In this document: in pieces, positions 36,294 to 44,972 of the stretch
Position numbering within the stretch: position 1 is the first letter of the stretch
Layout of the letters: every line of letters begins with the position of its first letter
Source: Paraclostridium tenue
GTDB lineage: Bacteria; Bacillota; Clostridia; Peptostreptococcales; Peptostreptococcaceae
Assembly: GCF_015668515.1 (NCBI RefSeq)
Contig: NZ_JADPFO010000002.1
Coordinates: forward strand, 305,698 to 369,697
DNA length: 64,000 nt
Direction of reading: 5' to 3'
Notes under the pieces: model-generated
Seen by the model: the letters and a program-made list of their open reading frames with translations, nothing else
Database searches by the model: none
What the model was told of the DNA's origin: nothing
Position numbers and translations under genes: made by a program

Positions 36294-37541
36294 ATGAACA
36301 AGAAATTATCAATATCGGTTTTAATAATAACTTTAGCCTCTCTTATAGGTATAGGAGTAGGTGGCGTTATCAATGAACCAAGTTATGATTTAGTAGATAT
36401 TCAAGGAAGTAAAGAAAATTTAGGAGATGTTGTATTTTTGCAAAGTCAAAAAACTGATTTGTACAAAAGTATACAATCAATTGTATCTAAAGATGGATTT
36501 AAAGTTAATAAATATAAAAATAATGAAAAGTTTAGAGGAGAATACAATAAGATTATAATTTCTAATCCAGATTTGTTTAAAAATTCTTATCCAGAGGGAA
36601 ATACAATATATAAGTCAAATGAAAATGTAGGATATGTAGAAAGTTTTTCTACAACATACAATGAAAATGGTGAATTTGTTCAAGAGTTTACTATCCATAA
36701 TAAAGATTTAAAAACTGGTGAAATAAATGAGTGGTATTTTACATTACCAGAAAAAATAAAAGAAGATAAAAATATTGAACATAAATTTGTAGTAGGTATA
36801 AAAAATGATAAAGTATATATATTAAACTCAATAGTAGACGGTATAGATTATAATCATAAAGGGGAATTAACTAGTATTGGAGATAGTTCTTTAAATTTAT
36901 ACACTTTTAATTTAAATAATCAAGAAGTTAAGAAAAATAATACCTATAAAGCTTTTGAAAAAGAAGGTTATAAAGCTATTTTAAACTTAACTGAAGGTTT
37001 TAATAAAAACAATAAAATCTATACTCTTGTAGAACAAGCAAATTTAAAAGATAAGAGTAAGGTAGATTATTATTTAGTATATTATGATATAAATAATAAT
37101 AAATTTAATACTATAAAAGAGCCAGTAATAAAAGATAGTTCAACATCATTATTAGGTGGAAATATAACAATAAGTTCTGATGTAGAAGGAGATATATTAT
37201 ATTTATTACAACATAATAATGGTGAAGAAGAAAATATTAATATTAAACTTTCGAAAATTGATTTGAAAAATGATAAAATAGATTATGTAGATAAAGATTA
37301 TAAAACTGGTAATGTTGATGGTAATTATGATGTCGTAGCTTTTAGAGTTTTAAATAATAAAATATATATGTGTATAAATAGTTGGAAAGACTCAAATGGA
37401 AAATATTCAAAAGATGAAAGAATGAAAAATGACATAGTAGTATTAGATGAAAAAACAGGACAAATTCTTTATAAAGGTGAATATATAAATGATAGCTTAG
37501 ACTATCCAATTAATCATATATTAACAAAAGATGAATTATAG
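36294..37541 (+). CDS. Exported beta-rich protein of the ABC operon, function unknown
   Basis: A 415-residue protein with an N-terminal signal or anchor (residues 5-24). Its outer domain is strand-rich and has repeated sheet-like blocks such as KVYILNSIVDGIDYNHKG and DILYLLQHNNGEE, suggestive of a beta-propeller or related fold. It follows the permease by 13 bases and closes the operon. No catalytic motif is seen. As partner of a GntR/ABC system it may capture or sense the substrate; that is inference. It ends at a terminator. Confidence 0.72.
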   Translation: MNKKLSISVLIITLASLIGIGVGGVINEPSYDLVDIQGSKENLGDVVFLQSQKTDLYKSIQSIVSKDGFKVNKYKNNEKFRGEYNKIIISNPDLFKNSYPEGNTIYKSNENVGYVESFSTTYNENGEFVQEFTIHNKDLKTGEINEWYFTLPEKIKEDKNIEHKFVVGIKNDKVYILNSIVDGIDYNHKGELTSIGDSSLNLYTFNLNNQEVKKNNTYKAFEKEGYKAILNLTEGFNKNNKIYTLVEQANLKDKSKVDYYLVYYDINNNKFNTIKEPVIKDSSTSLLGGNITISSDVEGDILYLLQHNNGEEENINIKLSKIDLKNDKIDYVDKDYKTGNVDGNYDVVAFRVLNNKIYMCINSWKDSNGKYSKDERMKNDIVVLDEKTGQILYKGEYINDSLDYPINHILTKDEL

Positions 37542-37576
37542 AAAAAATGGGCTATTTAAATAGCTCATTTTTTATT
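37542..37576 (+). terminator. Terminator of the GntR-ABC operon
   Basis: AAAAAATG and CATTTTTT enclose an inner GCTATT/AATAGC pairing, giving one long stem at 37542-37575. Confidence 0.8.
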
Positions 37577-37802
37577 AAACTAAAAATAAAATCATTCTGA
37601 GAACTTCAAAATTAGAGTTATTTGGAAGTTTAATTATGATACATGCTAAATTGTGAGTTTATATTAATTTCATTAGCCTTAACAATGCCCTAAGTTCTTT
37701 TGATATCGCCACTGATAAATATTTTCATAAAATTTCTATCTAATAAAAAATATATCTCTACTTATAATTATATATAAATACATGTGAAATTATCTGGGGA
37801 TT
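37577..37802. other. Intergenic, possible decayed coding remnant
   Basis: No complete gene. On the minus strand a 12-codon frame begins MKIFISGDI and stops, and an overlapping frame reads LSVAISKELRALLRLMKLI before a stop. The block is slightly less AT-rich than its surroundings. It could be a gene remnant or chance. Confidence 0.3.
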
Positions 37803-37841
37803 ATAAAAAATAAAAGAACTACCCCAAAAAGTGTAGTTCTT
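37803..37841 (-). terminator. Terminator of the RidA gene
   Basis: On the minus strand, AAGAACTAC pairs with GTAGTTCTT (37814-37822 and 37833-37841), followed by TTATTTTTT. Confidence 0.8.
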
Positions 37842-37862
37842 AAGTATATTATTAATTAAAAT

Positions 37863-38207
37863 TTATTTAACAGCAGCAGTAACTGACATTTCAACTAATA
37901 AAGCTTCTCTAGCTAATCTAGCTTCAACACAAGCTCTAGCAGGTTCAAAACCTTCATTTACCCAAGCATCCCAAACAGAGTTCATATCAGCAAAATCTTT
38001 CATATCTCTTAAGTATATAGTAACAGATAAAATATGATTTTTATCAGATCCATATTTATTTAATAAATCCTCAACTTTTTGTAAAACCATTTTAGTTTGT
38101 TCTTTAACGTCACCTTCTCCGTGAGTTTGACCGCATAAGTATATAGTATTGTTATGAACAACAGCTCTACTCATTCTTCCAGTTCCTTCATATCTTTTTA
38201 TTTCCAT
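37863..38207 (-). CDS. RidA-family enamine/imine deaminase
   Basis: A 114-residue Rid-family trimer subunit. RidA proteins hydrolyse reactive 2-aminoacrylate-type enamines released by PLP enzymes. The active-site Arg is retained in [20 protein letters not shown] near residue 95. Other family signatures are [12 protein letters not shown] and [21 protein letters not shown]. The Cys in CGQT is common to many clostridial members. Length is close to that of RidA (about 125). The ATG follows GGAGGTAC. It is monocistronic and divergent from the permease gene. Confidence 0.88.
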   Translation of the reverse strand: MEIKRYEGTGRMSRAVVHNNTIYLCGQTHGEGDVKEQTKMVLQKVEDLLNKYGSDKNHILSVTIYLRDMKDFADMNSVWDAWVNEGFEPARACVEARLAREALLVEMSVTAAVK

Positions 38208-38433
38208 AATAAGTACCTCCGAATAAAATTATTAGTTTATGTTCAGACTTTAATTATAAGATAATATAAAAACATTTTCAATCAATCTAATATAAAAATA
38301 ATAATGATTAAAAATGCATACAATAAAACCTAAATTAAAAAAAATATTCGAAAAAGTATGTACAAAATATCAAAATATGATATTATATAATTCTGTGAAA
38401 CAACAAAATTCGACAGAAAGAGTGATGACTTAA

Positions 38434-39726
38434 ATGGAGAAGTATTTTAAACTTAAACAAAATAACACTACAATAAAGACTGAAATTTTGGCAGGTATAA
38501 CTACATTTATGACTATGGCATATATATTAATAGTAAATCCTAGTATATTATCTGCAGCAGGAATGGATTCAGGATCAGTATTTACAGCAACTGCTTTTTC
38601 AGCAGTTGTAGCAACATTAATTATGGGTCTATATGCAAAATTGCCATTTGCACTAGCACCAGGAATGGGGCTTAATGCATTTTTTGCATATACAGTAGTT
38701 GTTGGAATGGGATATTCATATCAGTTTGCACTAACAGCAGTATTTTTAGAAGGTATAATATTTATAATATTAACTATATTTAATGTTCGTGAAGCTATAG
38801 TTGACTCTATTCCAAACAATATTAAAAAAGCTATATCAGTAGGTATAGGACTTTTAATATCACTTATAGGGCTTGAAGGAGCTGGAGTAATTGTTCATCC
38901 AGATGGTGGAGGAACTATAGTTGCACTTGGAAATATAACATCAGGAACAGGATTATTAACTATAATAGGAATATTAATAACATCTATATTATTAACGAAG
39001 AATGTAAAAGGTGCATTATTTATAGGTATGATAATAACTACTATAATAGGAATACCTATGGGAATTATAGATTTACCTACTAAAATTATTAGTATGCCAC
39101 CTTCAATATCTTCTAATTTATTTAATTTTGAATGGCATAATATATTTAGCATAGATATGTTAATAGTTTTATTTACATTATTATTTATGGATATGTTTGA
39201 TACTATAGGAACTTTAGTTGGAGTTGCTACAAAAGCTAAAATGTTAGATGAAGATGGAAAAGTTCCTAACGTTAAAAAAGCATTATTTGCAGATGCAGTA
39301 GGTACTACAATCGGAGCTTGTTTAGGAACAAGTACTGTAAGTACTTTTGTTGAAAGTGCATCAGGAGTTGCTGAAGGTGGTAGAACAGGTCTTACAGCTG
39401 TATCTACTGCATGTATGTTCTTTTTAGCATTATTCTTTGCACCAATATTTTCTATTATAACACCAGCTGTTACAGCATCAGCATTAGTTTTAGTTGGATT
39501 ATTTATGATAGAACCAATAAAAGAAATAGAATTAGTAGATTTTACAGAAGCTATACCAGCATTTTTAACTATAATAATGATGCCTCTATCTTATTCTATA
39601 GCAGATGGTATAGTATTTGGAGTAATATCTTATATAGTATTAAAATTATTTTCTGGAAAAGTTAAAGAAATAAGTTTAACTACAGTTATAATAGGATTAG
39701 TTTTCTTACTTAAATTTTTAATTTAA
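38434..39726 (+). CDS. NCS2-family purine permease (AzgA/PbuG-like)
   Basis: A 430-residue transporter with about 12-14 helices. TEILAGITTFMTMAYILIVNPSILSAAGMD at residues 15-44, the KLPFALAPGMGLNAFFAYTVV stretch near 69-89 and GTSTVSTFVESASGVAEGGRTGLTAV near 295-320 are signatures of the AzgA-like branch that imports guanine, hypoxanthine or adenine. I found no purine riboswitch upstream. The ATG lacks a strong ribosome site (GAAAGAGTGA). A plausible terminator lies about 130 bases after the stop. Confidence 0.9.
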   Translation: MEKYFKLKQNNTTIKTEILAGITTFMTMAYILIVNPSILSAAGMDSGSVFTATAFSAVVATLIMGLYAKLPFALAPGMGLNAFFAYTVVVGMGYSYQFALTAVFLEGIIFIILTIFNVREAIVDSIPNNIKKAISVGIGLLISLIGLEGAGVIVHPDGGGTIVALGNITSGTGLLTIIGILITSILLTKNVKGALFIGMIITTIIGIPMGIIDLPTKIISMPPSISSNLFNFEWHNIFSIDMLIVLFTLLFMDMFDTIGTLVGVATKAKMLDEDGKVPNVKKALFADAVGTTIGACLGTSTVSTFVESASGVAEGGRTGLTAVSTACMFFLALFFAPIFSIITPAVTASALVLVGLFMIEPIKEIELVDFTEAIPAFLTIIMMPLSYSIADGIVFGVISYIVLKLFSGKVKEISLTTVIIGLVFLLKFLI

Positions 39727-40161
39727 TTAAAATTTAACTTTTTAACTGAAAGCATAAAAAGAAATTACAAATATAAAATTTCACAAAATACAAAAGATAT
39801 AAAATTATGACTGATAAAATAAATAAGAATTAAAACAAAGTTTCTATAGTGTATAAAAGACTAGCAGTATTGCTAGTCTTTTATTATATTTATAACAAAA
39901 TTATGGGTTATAGTATATATCTATACAAATATAAATTAATATAGGATTTTTCTATAATAAACAAAAGTACTTATATGGTATAATCCTAGGTATAATGCGT
40001 AATATGACAATTATCAACTTAATTAGAGTATTAAAATCTATTTAGGTAATATAATTTATCATTGAATTCTTTAATTTATAAAAGGGGATAAATGTTATAT
40101 AGATTTTTATTAATATATAGGGGATAAATTTGATCCTATAATAAGGTGGGAGGATAAAGTT
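39727..40161. promoter_or_regulatory. 435-base gap with terminator and repeated elements
   Basis: It holds a 12-bp terminator hairpin (39855-39882), a TATAAT-CCTAGG-TATAAT arrangement (direct repeats at about 39979 and 39991) and two GGGGATAAAT copies (about 40084 and 40120). The latter copy can also pair with GATCCTATA downstream to form a hairpin. This long leader precedes the VTT operon. No open frame is credible here. Confidence 0.5.
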
Positions 40162-40857
40162 GTGAAAAAAATGAATAAAAAATCTATAATTATTAAAATA
40201 GGAATTTTAGCGCTAGTAATAGGGGTATATCTATTTGTTAATCCAATTAATAATTTTATAAATCAGATGGTATATTATTTAAGTATGCTAGATTTAGAAA
40301 GTTTAAAAAAATATATATTATCATTTGGTGTTTGGGCACCTATAGTATCTTTCATACTCATGATACTTCAATCTATTGTAGCTCCACTTCCTGCGTTTTT
40401 AATTACATTTGCAAATGCAGCGTTATTTGGATGGGTAAAAGGGGCTATACTTTCATGGACAAGTGCTATGGCAGGAGCTGCACTGTGTTTTTATATAGCT
40501 AGATTTTTAGGAAGAGATACGGTAGAAAAACTTACTAGTAAATTTGCGCTTGATAGCATAGATGAGTTTTTCGAAAAATATGGAAAACATACGATTTTAA
40601 TAGCAAGATTACTTCCTTTTATATCATTTGATATAGTAAGCTATGCAGCAGGGTTAACATCTATGAGTTTTGTATCATTTTTTATAGCAACAGGTATAGG
40701 TCAATTGCCTGCGACTATAATATACTCTTATGTAGGTGGTATGCTTACAGGTGGTGCAAAGCTTATGATGATGGGATTACTTATATTAAGTGCAATAAGT
40801 ATTTTTATATATGTTTTAAAGAAAATATACAATGAAAAGAAGTTAAAACAATATTGA
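40162..40857 (+). CDS. VTT-domain (TVP38/TMEM64) membrane protein, copy 1
   Basis: A 231-residue membrane protein with five or six helices. The VTT core is visible as a FANAALFGWVKGAILSW-type segment and RFLGRDTVEKL near residue 110. It continues through LIARLLPFISFDIVSYAAGLTSMSF near residues 147-173. VTT (DedA-superfamily) proteins include undecaprenyl-phosphate flippases and lipid scramblases. Start is the GTG at 40162 behind GGGAGG. A second copy lies 1.2 kb downstream, separated only by an iron-sulfur oxidoreductase gene. Pairing suggests a common lipid-related function. Confidence 0.88.
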   Translation: MKKMNKKSIIIKIGILALVIGVYLFVNPINNFINQMVYYLSMLDLESLKKYILSFGVWAPIVSFILMILQSIVAPLPAFLITFANAALFGWVKGAILSWTSAMAGAALCFYIARFLGRDTVEKLTSKFALDSIDEFFEKYGKHTILIARLLPFISFDIVSYAAGLTSMSFVSFFIATGIGQLPATIIYSYVGGMLTGGAKLMMMGLLILSAISIFIYVLKKIYNEKKLKQY

Positions 40858-40943
40858 TTTTAATAAGGAATATTTTAAGATACTATAATATGAGTATTTT
40901 GAGATATTCCGTTTTATATGTTTGAGACTAAGGTGGTGATAGC

Positions 40944-42053
40944 ATGAAATTAAGCAAAAAAATCATTAATAAAGTTATGGAAGATAAGGAGAAGTGTATA
41001 GATTGTAAATTATGCTTTAACAATTGTCCTATGATGAAAGAATTTAGTAATTCTCCAAAAGAATTAATGTCAAAAATACTAGAAGATAAAATTGATTTAA
41101 GTGAAATTTCATATTCATGCATGTTATGTGATTTGTGTACACAAAAATGCCCAAAAGATATAGATTTAAAGTCTACCTTTTATGATATAAGAAAAGATGT
41201 AATTTCAAATGAGAAAAAATCAGTTAAAGATAAAGGCTATAATGTTGTTAGATTTCATCAAATAAATAGTTTTTCTCCATTATTTTCAAAAAGTAAGAAC
41301 TTAAAAAATAGCAAAGTTGTATTTTTACCTGGATGTAGTTTAAGTAGCTATAGCCAAGATATAGTTTTAAAAACTTATAAATATTTAAATACACACTATG
41401 AAAATATTGGAATTACTTTTAAGTGTTGTTCAAAGCCTACAATAGCTATGGGAGATATAGAAAAATTTAATAAATACTATTCTAGTTTAGAGAAAGAAAT
41501 ACATGATGAAGGTATTGAAGAAATTATAGTTGCCTGTCCTAATTGCTACAATACTATAAGTAAAAATAGTAAGGATATAAAAGTAATTTCGATATATGAA
41601 GTTATAGAAAAGTTTGGGATACCAAGTGAATTAAAAAACAATTATAAAAATTTAGATTTTGCAGTACATGATTCTTGCTCTGTGAGAAATCAAAGTAATA
41701 TACATGAAAGTGTAAGGAGTATATTAAGACAATTAGGAGCAAATATAATTGAATTTGAAAATAACAGAGAAAATACAGTTTGTTGTGGTGCTGGTGGTAT
41801 GGTTGGTGTAACGAACAAAAATTTAGCTTTAAAACAAATGAAAAATAGAGGCTATGAAACAAATTGCAAAAACATTGTTTGTTATTGTGAATCTTGCTGT
41901 GAATCTTTACTTAATTGTGATAAAAATATACTTCATATTCTTGATTTATTATTTAATGAAAATTTTATAAATCATAAAAAACTTACTCAAAGTAAAAGTA
42001 GCACTGTAGATAAATGGAAAATGAGATATAAAACTGTAAAATTATCAAAATAA
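40944..42053 (+). CDS. Iron-sulfur oxidoreductase, GlpC/HdrB-like (two CCG domains)
   Basis: A 369-residue protein. The N-terminus has two ferredoxin motifs, CIDCKLCFNNCP near residue 19 and CMLCDLCTQKCPKD near residue 57, for two [4Fe-4S] clusters. Two cysteine-rich CCG domains follow: PGCSLSSYS plus FKCCSKP near 130-175, and HDSCSVRNQ plus NTVCCGAGGM near 234-280, then CESCCESL. This order is that of HdrD/GlpC-type electron carriers, which cycle thiols, quinols or noncubane clusters. No dehydrogenase partner adjoins it. It is sandwiched between two VTT genes and likely belongs to their operon. Confidence 0.85.
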   Translation: MKLSKKIINKVMEDKEKCIDCKLCFNNCPMMKEFSNSPKELMSKILEDKIDLSEISYSCMLCDLCTQKCPKDIDLKSTFYDIRKDVISNEKKSVKDKGYNVVRFHQINSFSPLFSKSKNLKNSKVVFLPGCSLSSYSQDIVLKTYKYLNTHYENIGITFKCCSKPTIAMGDIEKFNKYYSSLEKEIHDEGIEEIIVACPNCYNTISKNSKDIKVISIYEVIEKFGIPSELKNNYKNLDFAVHDSCSVRNQSNIHESVRSILRQLGANIIEFENNRENTVCCGAGGMVGVTNKNLALKQMKNRGYETNCKNIVCYCESCCESLLNCDKNILHILDLLFNENFINHKKLTQSKSSTVDKWKMRYKTVKLSK

Positions 42054-42073
42054 TTAACTAATAGGAGATTTCT

Positions 42074-42730
42074 ATGAATTGTCAAATAAATAAAATTTTA
42101 AAGATTTTAATATCTGTAATATTAATTATAATAGTAGGAAGCACAATATATAAATTATTAAATATGAATATAAATTCTAAAGATATACAAGCTTATGTCA
42201 GCTCTTTTGGGAAATTAGCACCTTTAGTATATATAATTATGTTTGCTTTAGTTCCTTTAACACTTTTCCCAGACTCTGTTTTAGCGATAGGGGGAGGTCT
42301 TATATTTGGATTATTTAAAGGGTATATATACACACTTATAGGAGCATTAATAGGAGCAAGTTTATCTTTTTATATATCTAGAAAGCTTGGTAGAAATTTT
42401 GTAAAAAAATTAACTAAGGAAAAATTAGATGGTATTGAATCTATGATAAACTCTAAAGGGTTCTTTGTTGTTTTAATGTTAAGATTAATTCCATTATTTC
42501 CATTTGATATAATAAGTTACGGAGCTGGCCTTACATCTATAAAATATAAAGATTTTTTACTTGCAACTATTATAGGTACTATACCGGGAATACTTGTATT
42601 TACTAATATAGGTGCACAATCAGTTAATATAGGTAGCAATGGCTTTTATATGTCGATAATGGCACTAATATTATTAGTTATAGCGTCGATATTTCTAAAA
42701 AATAAATTTGTAAGTTTTTATAAAAAGTAG
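42074..42730 (+). CDS. VTT-domain (TVP38/TMEM64) membrane protein, copy 2
   Basis: A 218-residue paralogue of the VTT protein at 40.2 kb. ALVPLTLFPDSVLAIGGGLIFGLFKG near residue 56, SFYISRKLGRNFVKKL near residue 97 and LRLIPLFPFDIISYGAGLTSIKY near residue 137 define the family core, with proline- and aspartate-bearing re-entrant loops. Sequence identity with copy 1 looks moderate, so the two are old duplicates rather than a recent tandem copy. It is followed after 8 bases by a CDP-alcohol phosphotransferase gene. The ATG follows AGGAG. Confidence 0.88.
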   Translation: MNCQINKILKILISVILIIIVGSTIYKLLNMNINSKDIQAYVSSFGKLAPLVYIIMFALVPLTLFPDSVLAIGGGLIFGLFKGYIYTLIGALIGASLSFYISRKLGRNFVKKLTKEKLDGIESMINSKGFFVVLMLRLIPLFPFDIISYGAGLTSIKYKDFLLATIIGTIPGILVFTNIGAQSVNIGSNGFYMSIMALILLVIASIFLKNKFVSFYKK

Positions 42731-42738
42731 GAGGTTAT

Positions 42739-43320
42739 ATGTTAGATACACATGGTAGAAAGTATGTAGATCCAATTATAAATAGTGGAGCAAGTCTTTT
42801 ATTAAAATTAAAACTAACAGCTAATAATGTAACTATTATAGCTCTTTTGATAGGTATACTAACAAGTGTATTTATATATTTTGATATGAATATAATAGCA
42901 GTTTTAACACTTTGGATATCAGGATACTTAGATGCTGTAGATGGTGCTATAGCTAGAAAAACTAATACTACATCGTTATTTGGGACTCTTATGGATATAA
43001 CTTTTGATAGAATTGTTGAGACTTGTATGATATTAGTACTGGCCTTAAAATATGTAGATGCAAGAATGAGTTTTATAATACTTTTGATTTGTATAATAAT
43101 TTCTATGACTATATTTTTAACTGTAGGAGCATTGGTGGAGAAAAAAGGTATAAAGTCTTTTTATTATCAAGCTGGGGTAGCCGAGAGAAGTGAAGGTTTT
43201 ATAATGTTTAGTTTAATTATATTGCTTCCAAAGTATATATTATTTTTTACTAATATATTTTCTTTTATTATATTTATAACTATTATACAAAGAATAGTAG
43301 AAGCTAAGAAACTATTATAA
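42739..43320 (+). CDS. CDP-alcohol phosphatidyltransferase
   Basis: A 193-residue membrane enzyme. The catalytic motif D-x2-DG-x2-AR-x8-G-x3-D-x3-D is complete (DAVDGAIAR at about residues 67-75, then Gly and two Asp ending in MDITFD), so it should be active. It joins a CDP-linked lipid to an alcohol such as glycerol phosphate, serine or inositol. About six helices are expected. Length is close to PgsA, but which alcohol is used is not readable. It belongs to the VTT/Fe-S cluster, with AGGAGG before the ATG. No cls or psd partner is nearby. Confidence 0.88.
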   Translation: MLDTHGRKYVDPIINSGASLLLKLKLTANNVTIIALLIGILTSVFIYFDMNIIAVLTLWISGYLDAVDGAIARKTNTTSLFGTLMDITFDRIVETCMILVLALKYVDARMSFIILLICIIISMTIFLTVGALVEKKGIKSFYYQAGVAERSEGFIMFSLIILLPKYILFFTNIFSFIIFITIIQRIVEAKKLL

Positions 43321-43377
43321 AAATATATTAGTTATGTAGTATACTGTATATAATAAATTATATAGGAGGTGATAGAC

Positions 43378-44250
43378 TTGGGAAAATTAAATAATATAAG
43401 TGACAGAAATAAAGGTATTATCTTTATAATATTATCAGCCTTTGGATTTGCTATGATGTCAGCTTTTATAAAGTTATCTGGAGATTTACCAAGCTTTCAA
43501 AAAACATTTTTTAGGAATTTAGTATCTTGCATAATATCATTTGCAATGATAGTTAAGTATAAAGAAAGTTTTTTTGGAAACAAAGAAAATAGAAAAATAT
43601 TAATACTTAGATCTATATTTGGAACATTAGGAATAATTCTAAATTATTATGCTATAGATAGATTAGTACTTTCTGATGCAAACATGTTAAATAAATTGAG
43701 TCCATTTTTTGTAATAATATTTTCAGCTATATTTTTAAAAGAAAAGATTAAATCTAATCAAGCTATAGCTGTGTGTATAGCATTTATAGGAGCTTTATTT
43801 ATAATAAAACCGACTTTTGACTTTGAAATGATACCATATATTTCTGGTATTTTAGGAGCTATATTTGCTGCATCAGCATATACTTGTTTAAGGGTTTTAG
43901 GAGGAAAAGAAAAGTTTTATACTGTAGTTTTTTTCTTTTCTTTATTTTCTACGGTTTTAATACTTCCGTTCACTATAATGGTTTATAAACATATGACCCT
44001 TATACAATTTACGTATTTAATATTAGCAGGAATATTTGCGAGTATAGGTCAATTTGGGGTAACATTAGCATATAAGTATGCTCCAGCTAAAGAAATATCA
44101 ATATTTGATTACTCAAATATAATATTCTCAGCAATTATAAGTATAATAATATTTAATACAATGCCAGATTCATATAGTTTTATAGGTTATATTATAATAT
44201 TTACAGCATCATATTATATGTTTTTATATAATAAAAGAATTAAGAGTTAG
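43378..44250 (+). CDS. EamA-family (DMT) transporter
   Basis: A 290-residue transporter with ten helices in two EamA repeats (about residues 12-140 and 150-285). GIIFIILSAFGFAMMSAFIKLSGD opens repeat 1, and LSDANMLNKLSPFFVIIFSAIFLKEKI with FIGALFIIKP closes it; repeat 2 contains FASIGQFGVTLAYKYAPAKE. The TTG at 43378 lies nine bases after AGGAGG and is preferred to the GTG abutting that site. It likely exports amino acids or metabolites. It follows the CDP-alcohol gene by 57 bases with a possible AGTATACTGTAT promoter element between them, so co-transcription is uncertain. Confidence 0.85.
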   Translation: MGKLNNISDRNKGIIFIILSAFGFAMMSAFIKLSGDLPSFQKTFFRNLVSCIISFAMIVKYKESFFGNKENRKILILRSIFGTLGIILNYYAIDRLVLSDANMLNKLSPFFVIIFSAIFLKEKIKSNQAIAVCIAFIGALFIIKPTFDFEMIPYISGILGAIFAASAYTCLRVLGGKEKFYTVVFFFSLFSTVLILPFTIMVYKHMTLIQFTYLILAGIFASIGQFGVTLAYKYAPAKEISIFDYSNIIFSAIISIIIFNTMPDSYSFIGYIIIFTASYYMFLYNKRIKS

Positions 44251-44273
44251 CATATTGACTCTTAATTTTTTTA
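44238..44273 (+). terminator. Terminator after the EamA gene
   Basis: AATTAAGAGT (44238-44247) pairs with ACTCTTAATT (44258-44267), then T-rich DNA. Confidence 0.8.
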
Positions 44274-44439
44274 TTACAAAATATATTGTGTATTAAAATG
44301 TTAAGTGAAAAGATAGCAAAATAGGTAATTATATAATGAGTTTAATTATAAATAATTTAAATATATTAACTATAAAATTAAAAGCAGTTTTGTTTAAATA
44401 TTATAGTTATACTATTTATATAAAATATGATTTATTATA

Positions 44440-44582
44440 TTGACAGAATGTTATTAATAGTGTATAGTATACTGTATACAATATAAATAAATGATTCCTT
44501 AAATAGATAAAATAAATAAATGCTTATAAATAGGAGTACTGTATAACATATTAAATATGTTATACAGTACTCCTATTTTTTT
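44440..44582 (+). ncRNA. Candidate small RNA: TTGACA promoter and 23-bp terminator with no gene between
   Basis: TTGACA (44440-44445), 17 bases and TATAGT (44463-44468) make a near-consensus promoter, with a start near 44475. The following sequence has no frame longer than 8 codons and ends at a hairpin with perfect arms 44530-44552 and 44554-44576 and a T run. A transcript of about 105 bases is predicted. The hairpin contains AGTACTGTATA, which also occurs in promoters nearby. It may be a small RNA, a leader/attenuator remnant or a transcription insulator. Confidence 0.5.
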
Positions 44583-44650
44583 GTTGAATTATTAAAAAAT
44601 TAACAAAATCCAATTAATGACAAAAAAATATAAAAAATAATATTTTTCTA

Positions 44651-44705
44651 TTGAAATCGAACGAGTGTTTGGTGTATAATAATTCTTGCGAAGAACGAAT
44701 GTTCG
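44651..44705 (+). promoter_or_regulatory. Promoter with two LexA (SOS) boxes
   Basis: TTGAAA (44651-44656), 18 bases and TATAAT (44675-44680) form the promoter. CGAACGAGTGTTTG (44658-44671) lies in the spacer and fully matches the Gram-positive SOS box CGAACRNRYGTTYG. AGAACGAATGTTCG (44692-44705), one mismatch, lies over the likely start. This is classic LexA repressor placement. The boxes are read from the sequence; LexA control is inferred. Confidence 0.78.
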
Positions 44706-44783
44706 AAAAATTATTGGTAATAAATATTAAATTATGTGAATAAAATAGTATAAATTATTGATTAATAAAGGAGCGATTAACCT

Positions 44784-44942
44784 ATGATAATATCAAATAG
44801 AAGAATAGAGGATATAACTATAAAAAACTTAAGAAATGGAGAAGTTAGTATAGGGGAGTTAGACGAAATATATAAAAAAATGGGATTTTTATTTGTTATA
44901 AATCAAGGTAAGTGTACAAGAATAAGAAAAGAAAGATGTTAA
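44784..44942 (+). CDS. Small SOS-box-controlled protein, 52 residues
   Basis: A short frame, MIISNRRIEDITIKNLRNG then a helix EVSIGELDEIYKKMG and a basic tail ending RKERC. It starts at an ATG ten bases after AAAGGAG and lies 79 bases downstream of the second SOS box. The N-terminal half could fold as a helix-turn motif; I recognise no family. It ends 30 bases before the EEP-family gene, so the two are probably one transcript. Small proteins in SOS operons often inhibit division or repair complexes, but no function is claimed. Confidence 0.6.
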   Translation: MIISNRRIEDITIKNLRNGEVSIGELDEIYKKMGFLFVINQGKCTRIRKERC

Positions 44943-44972
44943 AGAGTTAGATGAATATATAGGGGGTCATGA

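Noticed and set aside
38280..38433. Purine riboswitch before the purine permease
   Set aside because: I could not find the three-way junction pattern or the conserved loop sequences; only AT-rich DNA with no paired P1-like ends.
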